Assembly (NCBI GenBank): GCA_900542355.1 | Contig: UQNE01000005.1 | Location: 55,336-119,335 of the forward strand | DNA: 64,000 nt | Source: an uncultured Bacteroidales bacterium | Lineage (GTDB): Bacteria > Bacteroidota > Bacteroidia > Bacteroidales > Paludibacteraceae | Direction: 5' to 3' | In this document: positions 24,701 to 32,949 of the stretch, in pieces | Layout: the number at the start of each line of letters is the position of its first letter | How positions within the stretch are numbered: the stretch's first letter is position 1 | Program-made: the position numbers and the translations under genes | Notes under the pieces: model-generated | The model's input: the letters and a program-made list of their open reading frames with translations, nothing else | Databases searched by the model: none | Told to the model about the DNA's origin: nothing

Positions 24701-25555
24701 TCAGTACTTGATATTGTCGATCAAGCGCACAGGACCGCAGTAAACGGTGATACAACCGATAGCATGGGCGAAAGTGTCGGTAGGTTGCAGGGTCGATTGA
24801 TCTACAATCGAGTAGTACTCCACTTCAAGTCCGTCGATAGCATTGACGGTATCAATCACCTTCTGCTCCACCTCTTTAACCGACATCATTTTTGCCCATT
24901 CGAGGCTGGCAAAGAGGGTCTTAGAGATACCCAAAGCGGTCTGTTTCTCTGCATCGCTAAGACGCTCGTTGCGACTGCTGAGTGCCAATCCCGATGGCTC
25001 TCTTACGATGGGGCAATCGATGATTTGGAGGTTGCCGAATGTACCTGCCATCGACGAACGCTCGACCATATAGTGGATGATAGCCAACTGCTGATAGTCC
25101 TTCTCACCGAAGTAAGCACGATCGGGCTCTACCAGGTAGAACAAGCGGCTCACCACCTGTACGACACCATTGAAATGCCCCGGGCGCATCTTGCCCTCCA
25201 TCACTTGGTCCAAACCGCCGAAATCAAACTCAAAGGTTTGGTTCATTTCTTCAGGCGAATACATCTCCTCGGGAGTAGGCGCAAAGACGAAAGAAACGCC
25301 TATCGTGGCGAGAAAATCGGCATCACGGCGGATATTGCGCGGGTACTTAGCCAAATCTTCTTTGTTGTTGAATTGTGTAGGGTTGACAAATACGCTGACA
25401 AAGCACACATCATTTTCACTCACGGCGCGACGGACAAGCGAAGCATGCCCATTATGGAGTGCACCCATAGTAGGGACGAGACCAATAGTCTTGCCCTGTC
25501 GCTTACAAGCCTCGACCTGTCGGCGGAGTTCTTGTTTGGTAGTTAGAATCTGCAT
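24701..25555 (-). CDS. panC: Pantothenate synthetase
   Basis: A 284-residue enzyme that joins pantoate and beta-alanine with ATP (coenzyme A pathway). The start at 25555 gives MQILTTKQELRRQ and normal length; the open frame upstream runs through the promoter. Signatures are VPTMGALHNGH (HIGH-like loop), FVNPTQFNNKEDLAKYPR, the pantoate-binding region, FGEKDYQQL, and the KMSKS-like loop region SGLALSSRNERLS. It is divergent from the GT5/DUF4270 pair. Confidence 0.97.
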   Translation of the reverse strand: MQILTTKQELRRQVEACKRQGKTIGLVPTMGALHNGHASLVRRAVSENDVCFVSVFVNPTQFNNKEDLAKYPRNIRRDADFLATIGVSFVFAPTPEEMYSPEEMNQTFEFDFGGLDQVMEGKMRPGHFNGVVQVVSRLFYLVEPDRAYFGEKDYQQLAIIHYMVERSSMAGTFGNLQIIDCPIVREPSGLALSSRNERLSDAEKQTALGISKTLFASLEWAKMMSVKEVEQKVIDTVNAIDGLEVEYYSIVDQSTLQPTDTFAHAIGCITVYCGPVRLIDNIKY

Positions 25556-25584
25556 ATTGGTTGTGTTAATTCCGAAAAAGCCCG

Positions 25585-25663
25585 CAAAGTTACAAAAAAT
25601 ATGTGAAAAACAAGAAAAAATCGAGAAAAATTGCGCAAATATCATTTTTTTTTCGTACCTTTG
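25585..25663. promoter_or_regulatory. Divergent promoters of panC and the GT5-DUF4270 pair
   Basis: The minus-strand -7 TAACTTTG (plus 25585-25592) serves panC. The plus-strand -7 TACCTTTG (25656-25663), with ATTG at 25630-25633, serves the GT5 gene. The A/T-rich stretch of about 60 bp between them is shared. Confidence 0.65.
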
Positions 25664-25688
25664 CAGTACTAATCAAAATCATACACTT

Positions 25689-26501
25689 ATGAAAGAGCCG
25701 AACCGTATCCTTTTTATCTCGCAGGAAATCTACCCTTATTTGGCAGAAGAAACTCCTATCCGCATGCTAAACCGCCAGTTGCCCGAGTTGTTTCAGGCAA
25801 ATGGATACGAGACGCGCACTTTCATGCCTAAGTTTGGCGAAATCAACGAACGCCGCAACCAGTTGCACGAGGTAATCCGCCTGTCGGGAATGAACCTCAT
25901 CATCGATGATACCGACCACCCGTTGCTCATCAAGGTAGCCAGCATTCAAGCGGCGAGAATACAGATATACTTTATCGACAACGATGATTTGTTCCACCGT
26001 CGCAAGGGAGTAGTGGACGCACACGGAAACGATTATCCCGACAACGATGAGCGTTGTATCTTCTACGCTCGCGGCGTGATTGAGACGGTTAAGAAACTGC
26101 GTTGGACACCCAATATCATCCAATGCTCGGGTTGGATGTCGGCATTAGCACCGCTGTATCTAAAGAAAGCCTACGGCGATGAACCGTTCTTCAAAGACTC
26201 AAAAATCGTGTTGGCTATCAACGATAACGAATATAAGACACCCTTTGGCACAAAGTTTGCTCAGAAACTGCTGATCGATGGAGTGTCGCCAAACGATGTA
26301 CGGAGTATTGCCGGATTCCCCGTAGGATACGAGGAGTTGATGCGATTGGCAGTGGACTATTCGGATGCCGTGGTATTCACCACACCCAATATCAACCAAC
26401 GGCTGATGAACTATGTAGAGACCAGCCGAAAGCCGATTATGCCCTACAAAAAAGACACTCCCAACACCGCATATTTGGACTTTTATAATAGTTTGCTCTG
26501 A
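25689..26501 (+). CDS. Truncated GT5 glycogen/starch-synthase-like protein
   Basis: A 270-residue protein that corresponds only to the N-terminal half of a GT5 glycogen synthase: FISQEIYPYLAEETPIRMLNRQLPELFQANGYETRTFMPKFGEI, then HGNDYPDNDERCIFYARGVIE and PNIIQCSGWMSALAPLYLKK. The C-terminal nucleotide-sugar-binding half is absent. The ATG at 25689 is 25 nt after the -7 box; a longer open frame upstream runs antisense to panC. In Bacteroidota this short protein recurs between panC and a DUF4270 gene, so it is a real family rather than a fresh truncation. An independent glucosyltransferase activity seems doubtful. The DUF4270 gene follows after 8 nt. Confidence 0.85.
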   Translation: MKEPNRILFISQEIYPYLAEETPIRMLNRQLPELFQANGYETRTFMPKFGEINERRNQLHEVIRLSGMNLIIDDTDHPLLIKVASIQAARIQIYFIDNDDLFHRRKGVVDAHGNDYPDNDERCIFYARGVIETVKKLRWTPNIIQCSGWMSALAPLYLKKAYGDEPFFKDSKIVLAINDNEYKTPFGTKFAQKLLIDGVSPNDVRSIAGFPVGYEELMRLAVDYSDAVVFTTPNINQRLMNYVETSRKPIMPYKKDTPNTAYLDFYNSLL

Positions 26502-26509
26502 TAATTAAT

Positions 26510-27934
26510 ATGACAAAACGCCTGTTAGGTATATTGTGTTGTAGCGCAGCCTTGCTGCTAAGCGGTTGCAAAAGCGATTTGACGAATACCGGAAGCGGAG
26601 TATTGGACGATCAAGATGCTATCATCGTGAAAGCCGATACTTTTTCGCTCCGTTCCGGCTTGGCGGAATGCAGCCACATCATCACCTCGCCCGACTCCTT
26701 CTTATTAGGTGAGTTGGATACACGCTATGGGGTACTCCGCGCCGATGTATTGACCCAGTTGGCTTGCCCCGTGGGCTATGAATACCCGGCAAACGCCGTG
26801 ATCGACTCGATATGCTTATTCTTTTACTACCGGTCGTGGGAGGGCGATAAGTCGTCGCCGCTGTCAATCAATGTATATGAGATAGACCGCAAAGAGATAG
26901 AGTACACCCCTGCTAAGCCTTATCAGACCGACCTAAAAGTGTCGGACTACTGCAGTTTGGAAGACAGCACGATACTGCTCCACAACGAACACCTCATCGT
27001 GGCAGGCGAGATGATAGACTCGGTATATTCCTCATCTACAGGCACTTACACGCCTATGGTTCGTTGCCGCGTAAAAGACGATTTTACTCGGCGTTTTGCT
27101 CAGATGCGCCAATATGGCGACCAAGAAGCATTCAACCGTTTCTTCAAAGGCATATATGTTACCTCTACTTTCGGTAGCGCAACCATACTGAACCTTACCG
27201 ACATTTCGATGGGCGTGTATTACCATTTCTCCTACAACAAACTGGGTACAGATACAATCGTAGAAGATGTAAAAGGGTTCTATGCCAACTCGGAGGTGCG
27301 CCAACTGAACCGATTTGACTATATGAACAAGCAGTCGGTCATCGAGCAGTTGCAAAAAGACAGCAATGTATGCAACTATATCATTGCGCCCGCAGGCATC
27401 TACACACGAATGAGTTTCCCGATGAAGCAGATGAAAGACATCATCAACGACAATCTGCAATACAAAGACACTATCAAACGCGCTTATGTAAACTTAGCCG
27501 AACTGCGTGTGGATGTATTGAATGTATTCTCGGGCGGTAGTGCCGACATCACCCCCGATGATTGGTTGCAGCCATCGTCCTATATGCTGCTTATCAAAGA
27601 AGGTAGCGAGGAGCGATTCTTCCGCAAGAAAGAACTGCCCTCCGACACGGTAGCGATACTCAGTTCGCTCAATACCGGTGTTGATAGCGAGGGCAACACA
27701 GTATATTACTACTCATATGATATGTCCACACTGCTGACCAACCAACTGCGTCAGCAATCCAACCCCGACACTTTGCAGATGTTGCTCGTGCCGGTAACGG
27801 TAGAGACCTCATCGAGTAGCAGCAGTACGATTACTGCCGTCAAGCAATCGCAGACACTGTCGGCTACGCAAGTGCGCAGCGCACAAAACACCGAGAGCCC
27901 GATGACCATGAAAGTAGTGTACAGCGGATTCTAA
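26510..27934 (+). CDS. DUF4270 lipoprotein
   Basis: A 474-residue lipoprotein with signal MTKRLLGILCCSAALLLSGC (lipobox LSGC). The family layout is visible: an early IIVKADTFSLRSG, SFLLGELDTRYGVLRADVLTQLACP, a long beta-rich body and a C-terminal YYYSYDMSTLLTNQLRQQ segment. DUF4270 proteins are exported and probably surface-exposed in Bacteroidota; the function is unknown. The gene is in one transcript with the GT5 fragment and is followed by a terminator. Confidence 0.87.
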   Translation: MTKRLLGILCCSAALLLSGCKSDLTNTGSGVLDDQDAIIVKADTFSLRSGLAECSHIITSPDSFLLGELDTRYGVLRADVLTQLACPVGYEYPANAVIDSICLFFYYRSWEGDKSSPLSINVYEIDRKEIEYTPAKPYQTDLKVSDYCSLEDSTILLHNEHLIVAGEMIDSVYSSSTGTYTPMVRCRVKDDFTRRFAQMRQYGDQEAFNRFFKGIYVTSTFGSATILNLTDISMGVYYHFSYNKLGTDTIVEDVKGFYANSEVRQLNRFDYMNKQSVIEQLQKDSNVCNYIIAPAGIYTRMSFPMKQMKDIINDNLQYKDTIKRAYVNLAELRVDVLNVFSGGSADITPDDWLQPSSYMLLIKEGSEERFFRKKELPSDTVAILSSLNTGVDSEGNTVYYYSYDMSTLLTNQLRQQSNPDTLQMLLVPVTVETSSSSSSTITAVKQSQTLSATQVRSAQNTESPMTMKVVYSGF

Positions 27935-27954
27935 ACAGACCATACAATACACAT

Positions 27955-27990
27955 AACACAGGCTATCAGGCATAGTCTGTGTTTGTTTTG
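27955..27990 (+). terminator. Terminator of the GT5-DUF4270 pair
   Basis: AACACAGGCTAT pairs with ATAGTCTGTGTT (one G-U pair) around a 5-nt loop, followed by TGTTTTG. Confidence 0.8.
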
Positions 27991-28075
27991 CGCCGCACTG
28001 CGATATGCAAGCAGGTATTCCGACGCAAAAAAACGCACAAATCAACGGGCTATAAGCCAACGAATTGCATATTTA

Positions 28076-28107
28076 TTTGCACATTCCAAAAACTAATCGT
28101 ATCTTTG
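28076..28107 (+). promoter_or_regulatory. Promoter of clpP-clpX
   Basis: -7 box TATCTTTG (28100-28107) and TTTG (28076-28079), spacing 20 nt. Confidence 0.85.
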
Positions 28108-28136
28108 CATTACAAAATAAATAATGTATAAGCACT

Positions 28137-28832
28137 ATGAATGATTTTTTGAAATTCGCCACATCACAAGGACTGAATTCTATGCATGTTGAGAACATAA
28201 TGAGCCAAAGTGCTGCTCGCGCAGAGGCAAGTTACATCTCGCCCTCTATCCTGGAGGAGCGCCAACTGAATGTAACTCAAATGGATGTGTTCTCACGCCT
28301 AATGATGGATCGTATTATCTTCTTGGGCACAGAGGTGAACGACTACACCGCTAATGTGATTCAAGCCCAACTGTTATACCTCGACTCGGTAGATTCGGAG
28401 CGCGACATCCATATCTATCTCAACACCCCCGGCGGTTCGGTATATGCAGGGCTCGGGATATACGACACAATGCAGTTTGTAGCCAGCAAAGTGTCCACTA
28501 TCTGCACCGGGATGGCAGCCTCGATGGGGGCGGTACTGCTCGTAGCCGGCGAGAAAGGTATGCGTGCCGCCCTACCCCACTCGCGCGTAATGATCCACCA
28601 ACCTCTCGGTGGTATTCAAGGACAAGCGTCCGATATCGAGATCACTGCCAAAGAGATACTCAAACTGAAAGACGAACTCTATCAGATTATCTCCGACCAC
28701 TCGGGACAAACGATGGATAAGATACGCCAAGATGCCGACCGCGACTATTGGATGACTGCACAAGAAGCCTTAGAGTACGGTATGATTGATACGATCCACT
28801 CACGCAAAAAGAACAACGACGCTGCTAAATAA
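28137..28832 (+). CDS. clpP: ATP-dependent Clp protease proteolytic subunit
   Basis: A 231-residue ClpP with the catalytic triad visible as Ser129 (GMAASMGAVLL), His154 (VMIHQPLGG) and Asp203 (ADRDYWMTA). The N-terminus is about 35 residues longer than E. coli ClpP and begins MNDFLKFATSQGLNS, as in other Bacteroidales. It forms the barrel protease that works with ClpX. clpX follows after 5 nt. No trigger factor gene precedes it here, although tig often lies upstream of clpPX in other bacteria. Confidence 0.97.
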   Translation: MNDFLKFATSQGLNSMHVENIMSQSAARAEASYISPSILEERQLNVTQMDVFSRLMMDRIIFLGTEVNDYTANVIQAQLLYLDSVDSERDIHIYLNTPGGSVYAGLGIYDTMQFVASKVSTICTGMAASMGAVLLVAGEKGMRAALPHSRVMIHQPLGGIQGQASDIEITAKEILKLKDELYQIISDHSGQTMDKIRQDADRDYWMTAQEALEYGMIDTIHSRKKNNDAAK

Positions 28833-28837
28833 AGACA

Positions 28838-30109
28838 ATGGCTAAGAAAACAAAAGATGTGTGCAGTTTCTGCGGGCGCGAGATGCGCAATATGTTCCGT
28901 GGCGAGGACGGCAGTCTGATATGCCCGGAATGTATAGAAGCAGGACATCAGTTGATTATGCAGATGGGTATCACTGCACCACAAGCAGCAGATGCGCCCA
29001 TCGAGGGGCTTGACTTGGCACAACTGCCCAAACCGGCAGAGATAAAAGCCTTTTTGGACGAATATGTCATCGGGCAAGACGAGGCAAAGAAATACCTGTC
29101 GGTAGCCGTTTACAACCACTACAAGCGTATCCTGCAACCCAAAGAGGACAATGGCGTAGAGATAGAGAAAAGCAATATCCTGTTAGTGGGTTCTACCGGT
29201 ACGGGCAAGACCTTGCTTGCACGCACGATAGCCAAACTGCTGAAAGTGCCGTTTGCCATAGTAGATGCCACTGCGCTGACGGAAGCCGGATATGTAGGCG
29301 AGGATGTAGAGTCGCTACTGGTACGCCTGCTGCAAGACGCCGACTACGACCTGCAGAAAGCACAGCGAGGTATCGTTTTTATCGATGAAATCGACAAGAT
29401 TGCCCGCAAAAGCGAGAACCCGAGTATCACCCGCGATGTATCGGGCGAGGGTGTGCAACAAGGTCTGTTGAAACTGCTGGAAGGTTCAATAGTGAATGTA
29501 CCACCCCAAGGAGGACGCAAGCACCCGGAGCAGGAGTTTATCCATGTAGATACACGCAATATCTTGTTTATTTGCGGCGGTGCCTTCGATGGTATCGAGC
29601 GTAAGATTGCACAGCGCATGAATACCCAAGTGGTAGGTTTCGACGCACAGCAGAAAGCACGCGCTATCGATAAGAACGACCTGCTACAGTACATTGCACC
29701 GCAAGACCTCAAGTCGTTCGGACTAATCCCTGAGATTATCGGGCGTCTGCCTATCCTCACCTACCTCAAACCGCTCGACAAGACCGCACTGCGTAATATC
29801 CTCACCGAGCCGAAGAATGCACTCACCAAGCAGTATCAGAAACTGTTGGCTATGGACGGCGTAAAACTCACTTTTGCACCCGATATGCTGGACTATATAG
29901 TAGAAAAAGCATTGGAGTATCGCTTGGGTGCGCGTGGTCTGCGCGGACTGATGGAAACGGTGATGATGGATGTGATGTACGACCTGCCCTCGCAAAGCAA
30001 AAAGAAAAAGAGCAAAGATGCGGCAGAAAAGTCGTTTGAGGTTACTCGCGAATATGCCAAGGAGCGCATCGAACGAGCCGACCTCTATCGATTGCAGAAT
30101 GCATTGTAA
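28838..30109 (+). CDS. clpX: ATP-dependent Clp protease ATP-binding subunit ClpX
   Basis: A 423-residue AAA+ unfoldase. The N-terminal zinc-binding domain has CSFCG and CPEC. Walker A is GSTGTGKTLLA and Walker B is GIVFIDEIDKIA. The ClpP-contacting loop region and sensor motifs (LGARGLRGLMETVMMD) follow in the usual order. A lysine-rich insertion (SKKKKSKDAAEK) lies near the C-terminus. It recognises substrates and feeds them to ClpP. It is followed by a strong terminator that probably works for both strands. Confidence 0.98.
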   Translation: MAKKTKDVCSFCGREMRNMFRGEDGSLICPECIEAGHQLIMQMGITAPQAADAPIEGLDLAQLPKPAEIKAFLDEYVIGQDEAKKYLSVAVYNHYKRILQPKEDNGVEIEKSNILLVGSTGTGKTLLARTIAKLLKVPFAIVDATALTEAGYVGEDVESLLVRLLQDADYDLQKAQRGIVFIDEIDKIARKSENPSITRDVSGEGVQQGLLKLLEGSIVNVPPQGGRKHPEQEFIHVDTRNILFICGGAFDGIERKIAQRMNTQVVGFDAQQKARAIDKNDLLQYIAPQDLKSFGLIPEIIGRLPILTYLKPLDKTALRNILTEPKNALTKQYQKLLAMDGVKLTFAPDMLDYIVEKALEYRLGARGLRGLMETVMMDVMYDLPSQSKKKKSKDAAEKSFEVTREYAKERIERADLYRLQNAL

Positions 30110-30139
30110 GTGCAAAAGAAAAGGGCCCATACTCATCGT

Positions 30140-30182
30140 ACAAAAATAGGCAAGCCCAATCTCGGTGCTTGCCTATTTTGTA
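30140..30182. terminator. Bidirectional terminator (clpX end and candidate RNA end)
   Basis: AAAATAGGCAAGC (30143-30155) and GCTTGCCTATTTT (30167-30179) form a perfect 13-bp stem with A and T runs on both sides, so it can end transcripts on either strand. Confidence 0.85.
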
Positions 30183-30312
30183 TGGATTTGCTTGACCTAA
30201 AAGGTTAAATCCAAACGAGTCAATATGCGTACGATTTGCCTTGCTGACCCACCGGCAATACCTACTTCATATTGACTCGAGCGGATACTATATGTATTCA
30301 GTAGAATGTTTT
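30143..30312 (-). ncRNA. Candidate structured RNA (about 170 nt)
   Basis: A minus-strand -7 box TATCTTTG (plus 30319-30326) with CTTG 20 nt upstream faces a terminator at 30143-30182, and no sensible reading frame lies between; the only ATG there is followed by AAG TAG. The transcript contains a 12-bp perfect stem, CGAGTCAATATG (minus, 30279-30268) with CATATTGACTCG (30227-30216). Inside it are an asymmetric internal loop of 9 and 8 nt, then a 5-bp stem TTGCC/GGCAA with a 13-nt apical loop. A hairpin (ATAC/GTAT) precedes it and GGATTT/AAATCC follows. The size and the rod-with-bubble shape recall 6S RNA, but I cannot establish homology. It may be a new small RNA. Confidence 0.5.
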
Positions 30313-30318
30313 CGAATG

Positions 30319-30350
30319 CAAAGATACGGCAAAATTATGACATACACAAG
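30319..30350 (-). promoter_or_regulatory. Promoter of the candidate RNA
   Basis: Minus-strand TATCTTTG (plus 30319-30326) and CTTG (plus 30347-30350), spacing 20 nt. Confidence 0.65.
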
Positions 30351-30353
30351 AAA

Positions 30354-30421
30354 ACAATGTGCACAAATAGGTGTGGTAACACGCTGATTATCAGTGTATT
30401 CTATTTTTACAATGTGCACAA
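30354..30421. promoter_or_regulatory. Palindromic operator-like cluster upstream of the candidate RNA
   Basis: CTGATTATCAG at 30384-30394 is a perfect palindrome around one base. It is flanked by two copies of ACAATGTGCACAA (30354-30366 and 30409-30421), each containing the palindrome TGTGCACA. The central palindrome starts 57 nt beyond the -7 box. The same CTGATTATCAG lies 56 nt beyond another -7 box at 41179-41189. Confidence 0.6.
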
Positions 30422-30422
30422 T

Positions 30423-30448
30423 GCAACAAAAATCTCATAGTTGAGACT
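30423..30448 (-). terminator. Weak terminator of the TPR-HTH regulator gene
   Basis: TCTCA and TGAGA pair around a 4-nt loop; on the minus strand TTTTTGTTG follows. The stem is short. Confidence 0.5.
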
Positions 30449-30524
30449 CATAGACAAATATAGACAGCCTGTAAAAAATAGACAGAATGGCCGCATTCAA
30501 CGGAGTAGCCGAAGACACCGATCC

Positions 30525-32066
30525 TTAGGCAAGTGCCAGATCGATGAGCGTATCATATAGGGAGGTCGCGCTGGTACCGAGTTTGTATGCAATACGCTGT
30601 TTGAAAGTACGAATGCCCGACTTAGAATAGAATAGGTAGGCGGCTATCTCGGTAGCAGGCAGTTCTTTATACAAAATTGCATAGACGCAATACTGTATCT
30701 CTTTTTCGGCAAGGGAGCGTTGCTGCAACTGCTTGATAAGTAGGTCGAAAGGCGTAGCCGTATCACGCCTGAATGCCTGATAGTCGGTTCCCCACTCTTT
30801 GGCAGGTTTAGGATATTGATTGTGAAGATTATTCACGGCAATGAGGAATTCGCTCATACGATGGACGGAGATATTCTGTGCTTCGGCTTGTGTACGCGTT
30901 AGGTTGTCCAACTGCTGCCTATGCGCTTGCTGTTGGCGTTTGAGCAGTTCGTTCTTCTCCTCGATGATTTGATCTTTCTGCTCCACCCAAATCTTCTGCT
31001 TGCGGTGCGTAATCGCTACTGCGATAATAAAAACCAATATAAACACTGCCAACGAAACAGTAGCAATCTGCCATGGCAAGAACGGATAGGGCTGGTGGAC
31101 ATAATCTTGCAACATACTGATAGCCACTGCATAATGCCCTTCGGAAAGGCGCAAAATACGATTATTATCCTCGTTGAGATAGGTATATTTAGCCAGCGCG
31201 TCTGCATCATTTCTGAGACGGGCAAAATGGATTAGCGTAGCATAAGCCTCAGCCAAATAGGCAGGTGTATCGGAATGCTCCGCTACATATTGCGCATAGA
31301 TAAGCGCAGAATCGATATTCTGCAAATCGCAATGAATCAGCATACGCTGCGTATTGTAGAAACAGCGTTGCCCTTCATAGACGGGGTACTCCATAGCGCG
31401 TTGGAAACAGAGCAAAGCCGAGTCGCATTGCCCTTGAGCATACAAACAAGAACCTCTAAGCCCCATCACACGCCCCGCGTAGGCACTATCTAACGAGAAC
31501 TGCGATGCCAAATGCCACACACTATCGGCCTGCGGCACATAATTGAGTTCCAAAAAACTGCTGCACATATTGAGCAGACTATGTGCGTAAAACCAGTCGT
31601 ACTCTGTGTTGGCAAGCAATTCGGAAGCACGGCGACAATAGACGAGTGCTATCTCATCGGCGCGTTGCCGCATACAGATATATGCCATACAAGTGTTGGC
31701 ACGCGCCCGATGCAGATGGTCATTAGCACGAAGCCGATCGCAAGCGATATAGTATCGCGCCGCCTGGCAGATACAATCGAGACTGTCATCGTAGATACGC
31801 CCGAGATAATAGTTGGCTTTTGCCAAATCGGTGCGGCAGAAAGTGCGGCCAAACGGAGAATCGAGAGTAGAAATAGCCTCTTGCAATATCGTAGTATCGC
31901 CAAGCAATTGTCCTTGTACATCAAGACTGTCGGCACGAGCAACAACAGTGCGTGCATCCCTAAAAGATGTACAACCATACGCACTAAAAAGGATTACCAT
32001 CAAGCAGACTACTGCTCCAACATTATATTTATAGTGCGCACCCGAGAAATAAGTAGTGCGTTTCAT
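30525..32066 (-). CDS. Membrane-spanning TPR regulator with LuxR-like HTH
   Basis: A 513-residue protein. The N-terminus MKRTTYFSGAHYKYNVGAV leads to a hydrophobic segment ending in a lipobox-like SAYGC (Cys32). Residues about 40-320 are TPR-like helical repeats (ANYYLGRIYDDSL, ANTCMAYICMRQRADEIALV, CLYAQGQCDSALLCFQRAM), probably periplasmic. A transmembrane helix at about 330-352 (IATVSLAVFILVFIIAVAI) is followed by a charged coiled coil (HRKQKIWVEQKDQIIEEKNE). The last 65 residues (LAEKEIQYCVYAILYKELPA, then EIAAYLFYSKSGIRTFKQRI) look like a GerE/LuxR-type HTH. The plan suggests periplasmic sensing coupled to cytoplasmic DNA binding. A decayed paralogue lies at 41223-42663. It lies 55 nt after the NlpC/P60 gene. 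Confidence 0.8.
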   Translation of the reverse strand: MKRTTYFSGAHYKYNVGAVVCLMVILFSAYGCTSFRDARTVVARADSLDVQGQLLGDTTILQEAISTLDSPFGRTFCRTDLAKANYYLGRIYDDSLDCICQAARYYIACDRLRANDHLHRARANTCMAYICMRQRADEIALVYCRRASELLANTEYDWFYAHSLLNMCSSFLELNYVPQADSVWHLASQFSLDSAYAGRVMGLRGSCLYAQGQCDSALLCFQRAMEYPVYEGQRCFYNTQRMLIHCDLQNIDSALIYAQYVAEHSDTPAYLAEAYATLIHFARLRNDADALAKYTYLNEDNNRILRLSEGHYAVAISMLQDYVHQPYPFLPWQIATVSLAVFILVFIIAVAITHRKQKIWVEQKDQIIEEKNELLKRQQQAHRQQLDNLTRTQAEAQNISVHRMSEFLIAVNNLHNQYPKPAKEWGTDYQAFRRDTATPFDLLIKQLQQRSLAEKEIQYCVYAILYKELPATEIAAYLFYSKSGIRTFKQRIAYKLGTSATSLYDTLIDLALA

Positions 32067-32121
32067 TATCTGTTTATTCGGTGTGTTTTTCTATGGCATA
32101 TCGCCCCATGAGTTCAGGCGT

Positions 32122-32949
32122 TTACATACGCCTGATAGCCAACAAGCGATGGGTATAAACTCCCTGCGGGTGCGTGGCATCTGCCTGCTCCATAGAGAGG
32201 ATACCCGTGGTATCTATTTTCTCTATCTTTACTCGCCCCGAGCAGTGTATAACCCGCTCATTATCAATCAATATACCTACATGCGTTATCTTCTGTGGCG
32301 TGCCTTCGTCATCGTCATAATGGCAGAAAAACACCAAGTCTCCTGCGTGTGCCAATGCGAGTTGGCTGATTTGCCGGCCTTGCGTAGCCTGCTCAGAAGC
32401 ATTGCGCGGCAGGGTGTATCCGAATAGCGAGAATATAGTCTGTGTAAAGCCCGAACAATCCATGCCGAGTGCATTCTTACCGCCCCACAAATAGGGTACA
32501 TTGAGGAAGAAACGCACCGCCTGCAGCAGGTTGGCTTGGGTAAGCGCAAGAGGCGTAGCACTGACCATACCTTCATCGATACGAAAACCTACGCCCAAGA
32601 CGCTGAAATGACCGTCTTTATAATTAGGCAAGCGTGTACCCGCGGTGAGCGGGATAGTCTGCCCGTTGTTGTCGCTCACGGCATACGCCATCGGAAAGAC
32701 CACCCGTGCTGCCTCTTTGAGCGCAGCGGAATGGGCTTTGTATTCCTCAGCAGAAAGAGGCGCAATCATCTTCGAATCGACCCACCCGGTCTGTCCGTCG
32801 AGTAGCAATTTCACCCGATTCCATCGGGGTTGTTGCTCCTCGATAGTACAGATCTCGCCAAAGAGCATCTGCGTAACCTGCTCGCTTGTTTCCGAGGCAG
32901 CGGCACGCACAGGCAGGATACTATGTAGGGATACGGCTTTCATTACCAT
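32122..32949 (-). CDS. NlpC/P60 peptidase with SH3-like domains
   Basis: A 275-residue protein (a second ATG two codons in, at 32943, is equally possible). The N-terminal half has bacterial SH3-like repeats (HSILPVRAAASETSEQVTQM, QTGWVDSKMI). The C-terminal NlpC/P60 domain has the catalytic Cys in NALGMDCSGFTQTIFSLFG, His in KITHVGILID, and the third polar residue region VIHCSGRV. Together these match gamma-D-glutamyl-L-diamino acid endopeptidases, which cut stem peptides. No signal peptide is evident, so it may act in cytoplasmic murein recycling. It overlaps nadB by 7 nt. Confidence 0.9.
   Translation of the reverse strand: MVMKAVSLHSILPVRAAASETSEQVTQMLFGEICTIEEQQPRWNRVKLLLDGQTGWVDSKMIAPLSAEEYKAHSAALKEAARVVFPMAYAVSDNNGQTIPLTAGTRLPNYKDGHFSVLGVGFRIDEGMVSATPLALTQANLLQAVRFFLNVPYLWGGKNALGMDCSGFTQTIFSLFGYTLPRNASEQATQGRQISQLALAHAGDLVFFCHYDDDEGTPQKITHVGILIDNERVIHCSGRVKIEKIDTTGILSMEQADATHPQGVYTHRLLAIRRM

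Noticed and set aside
30216..30279. Invertible promoter flanked by 12-bp inverted repeats
   Set aside because: Only 40 bp lie between the repeats, no promoter lies inside them and no invertase is near. An RNA stem fits better.
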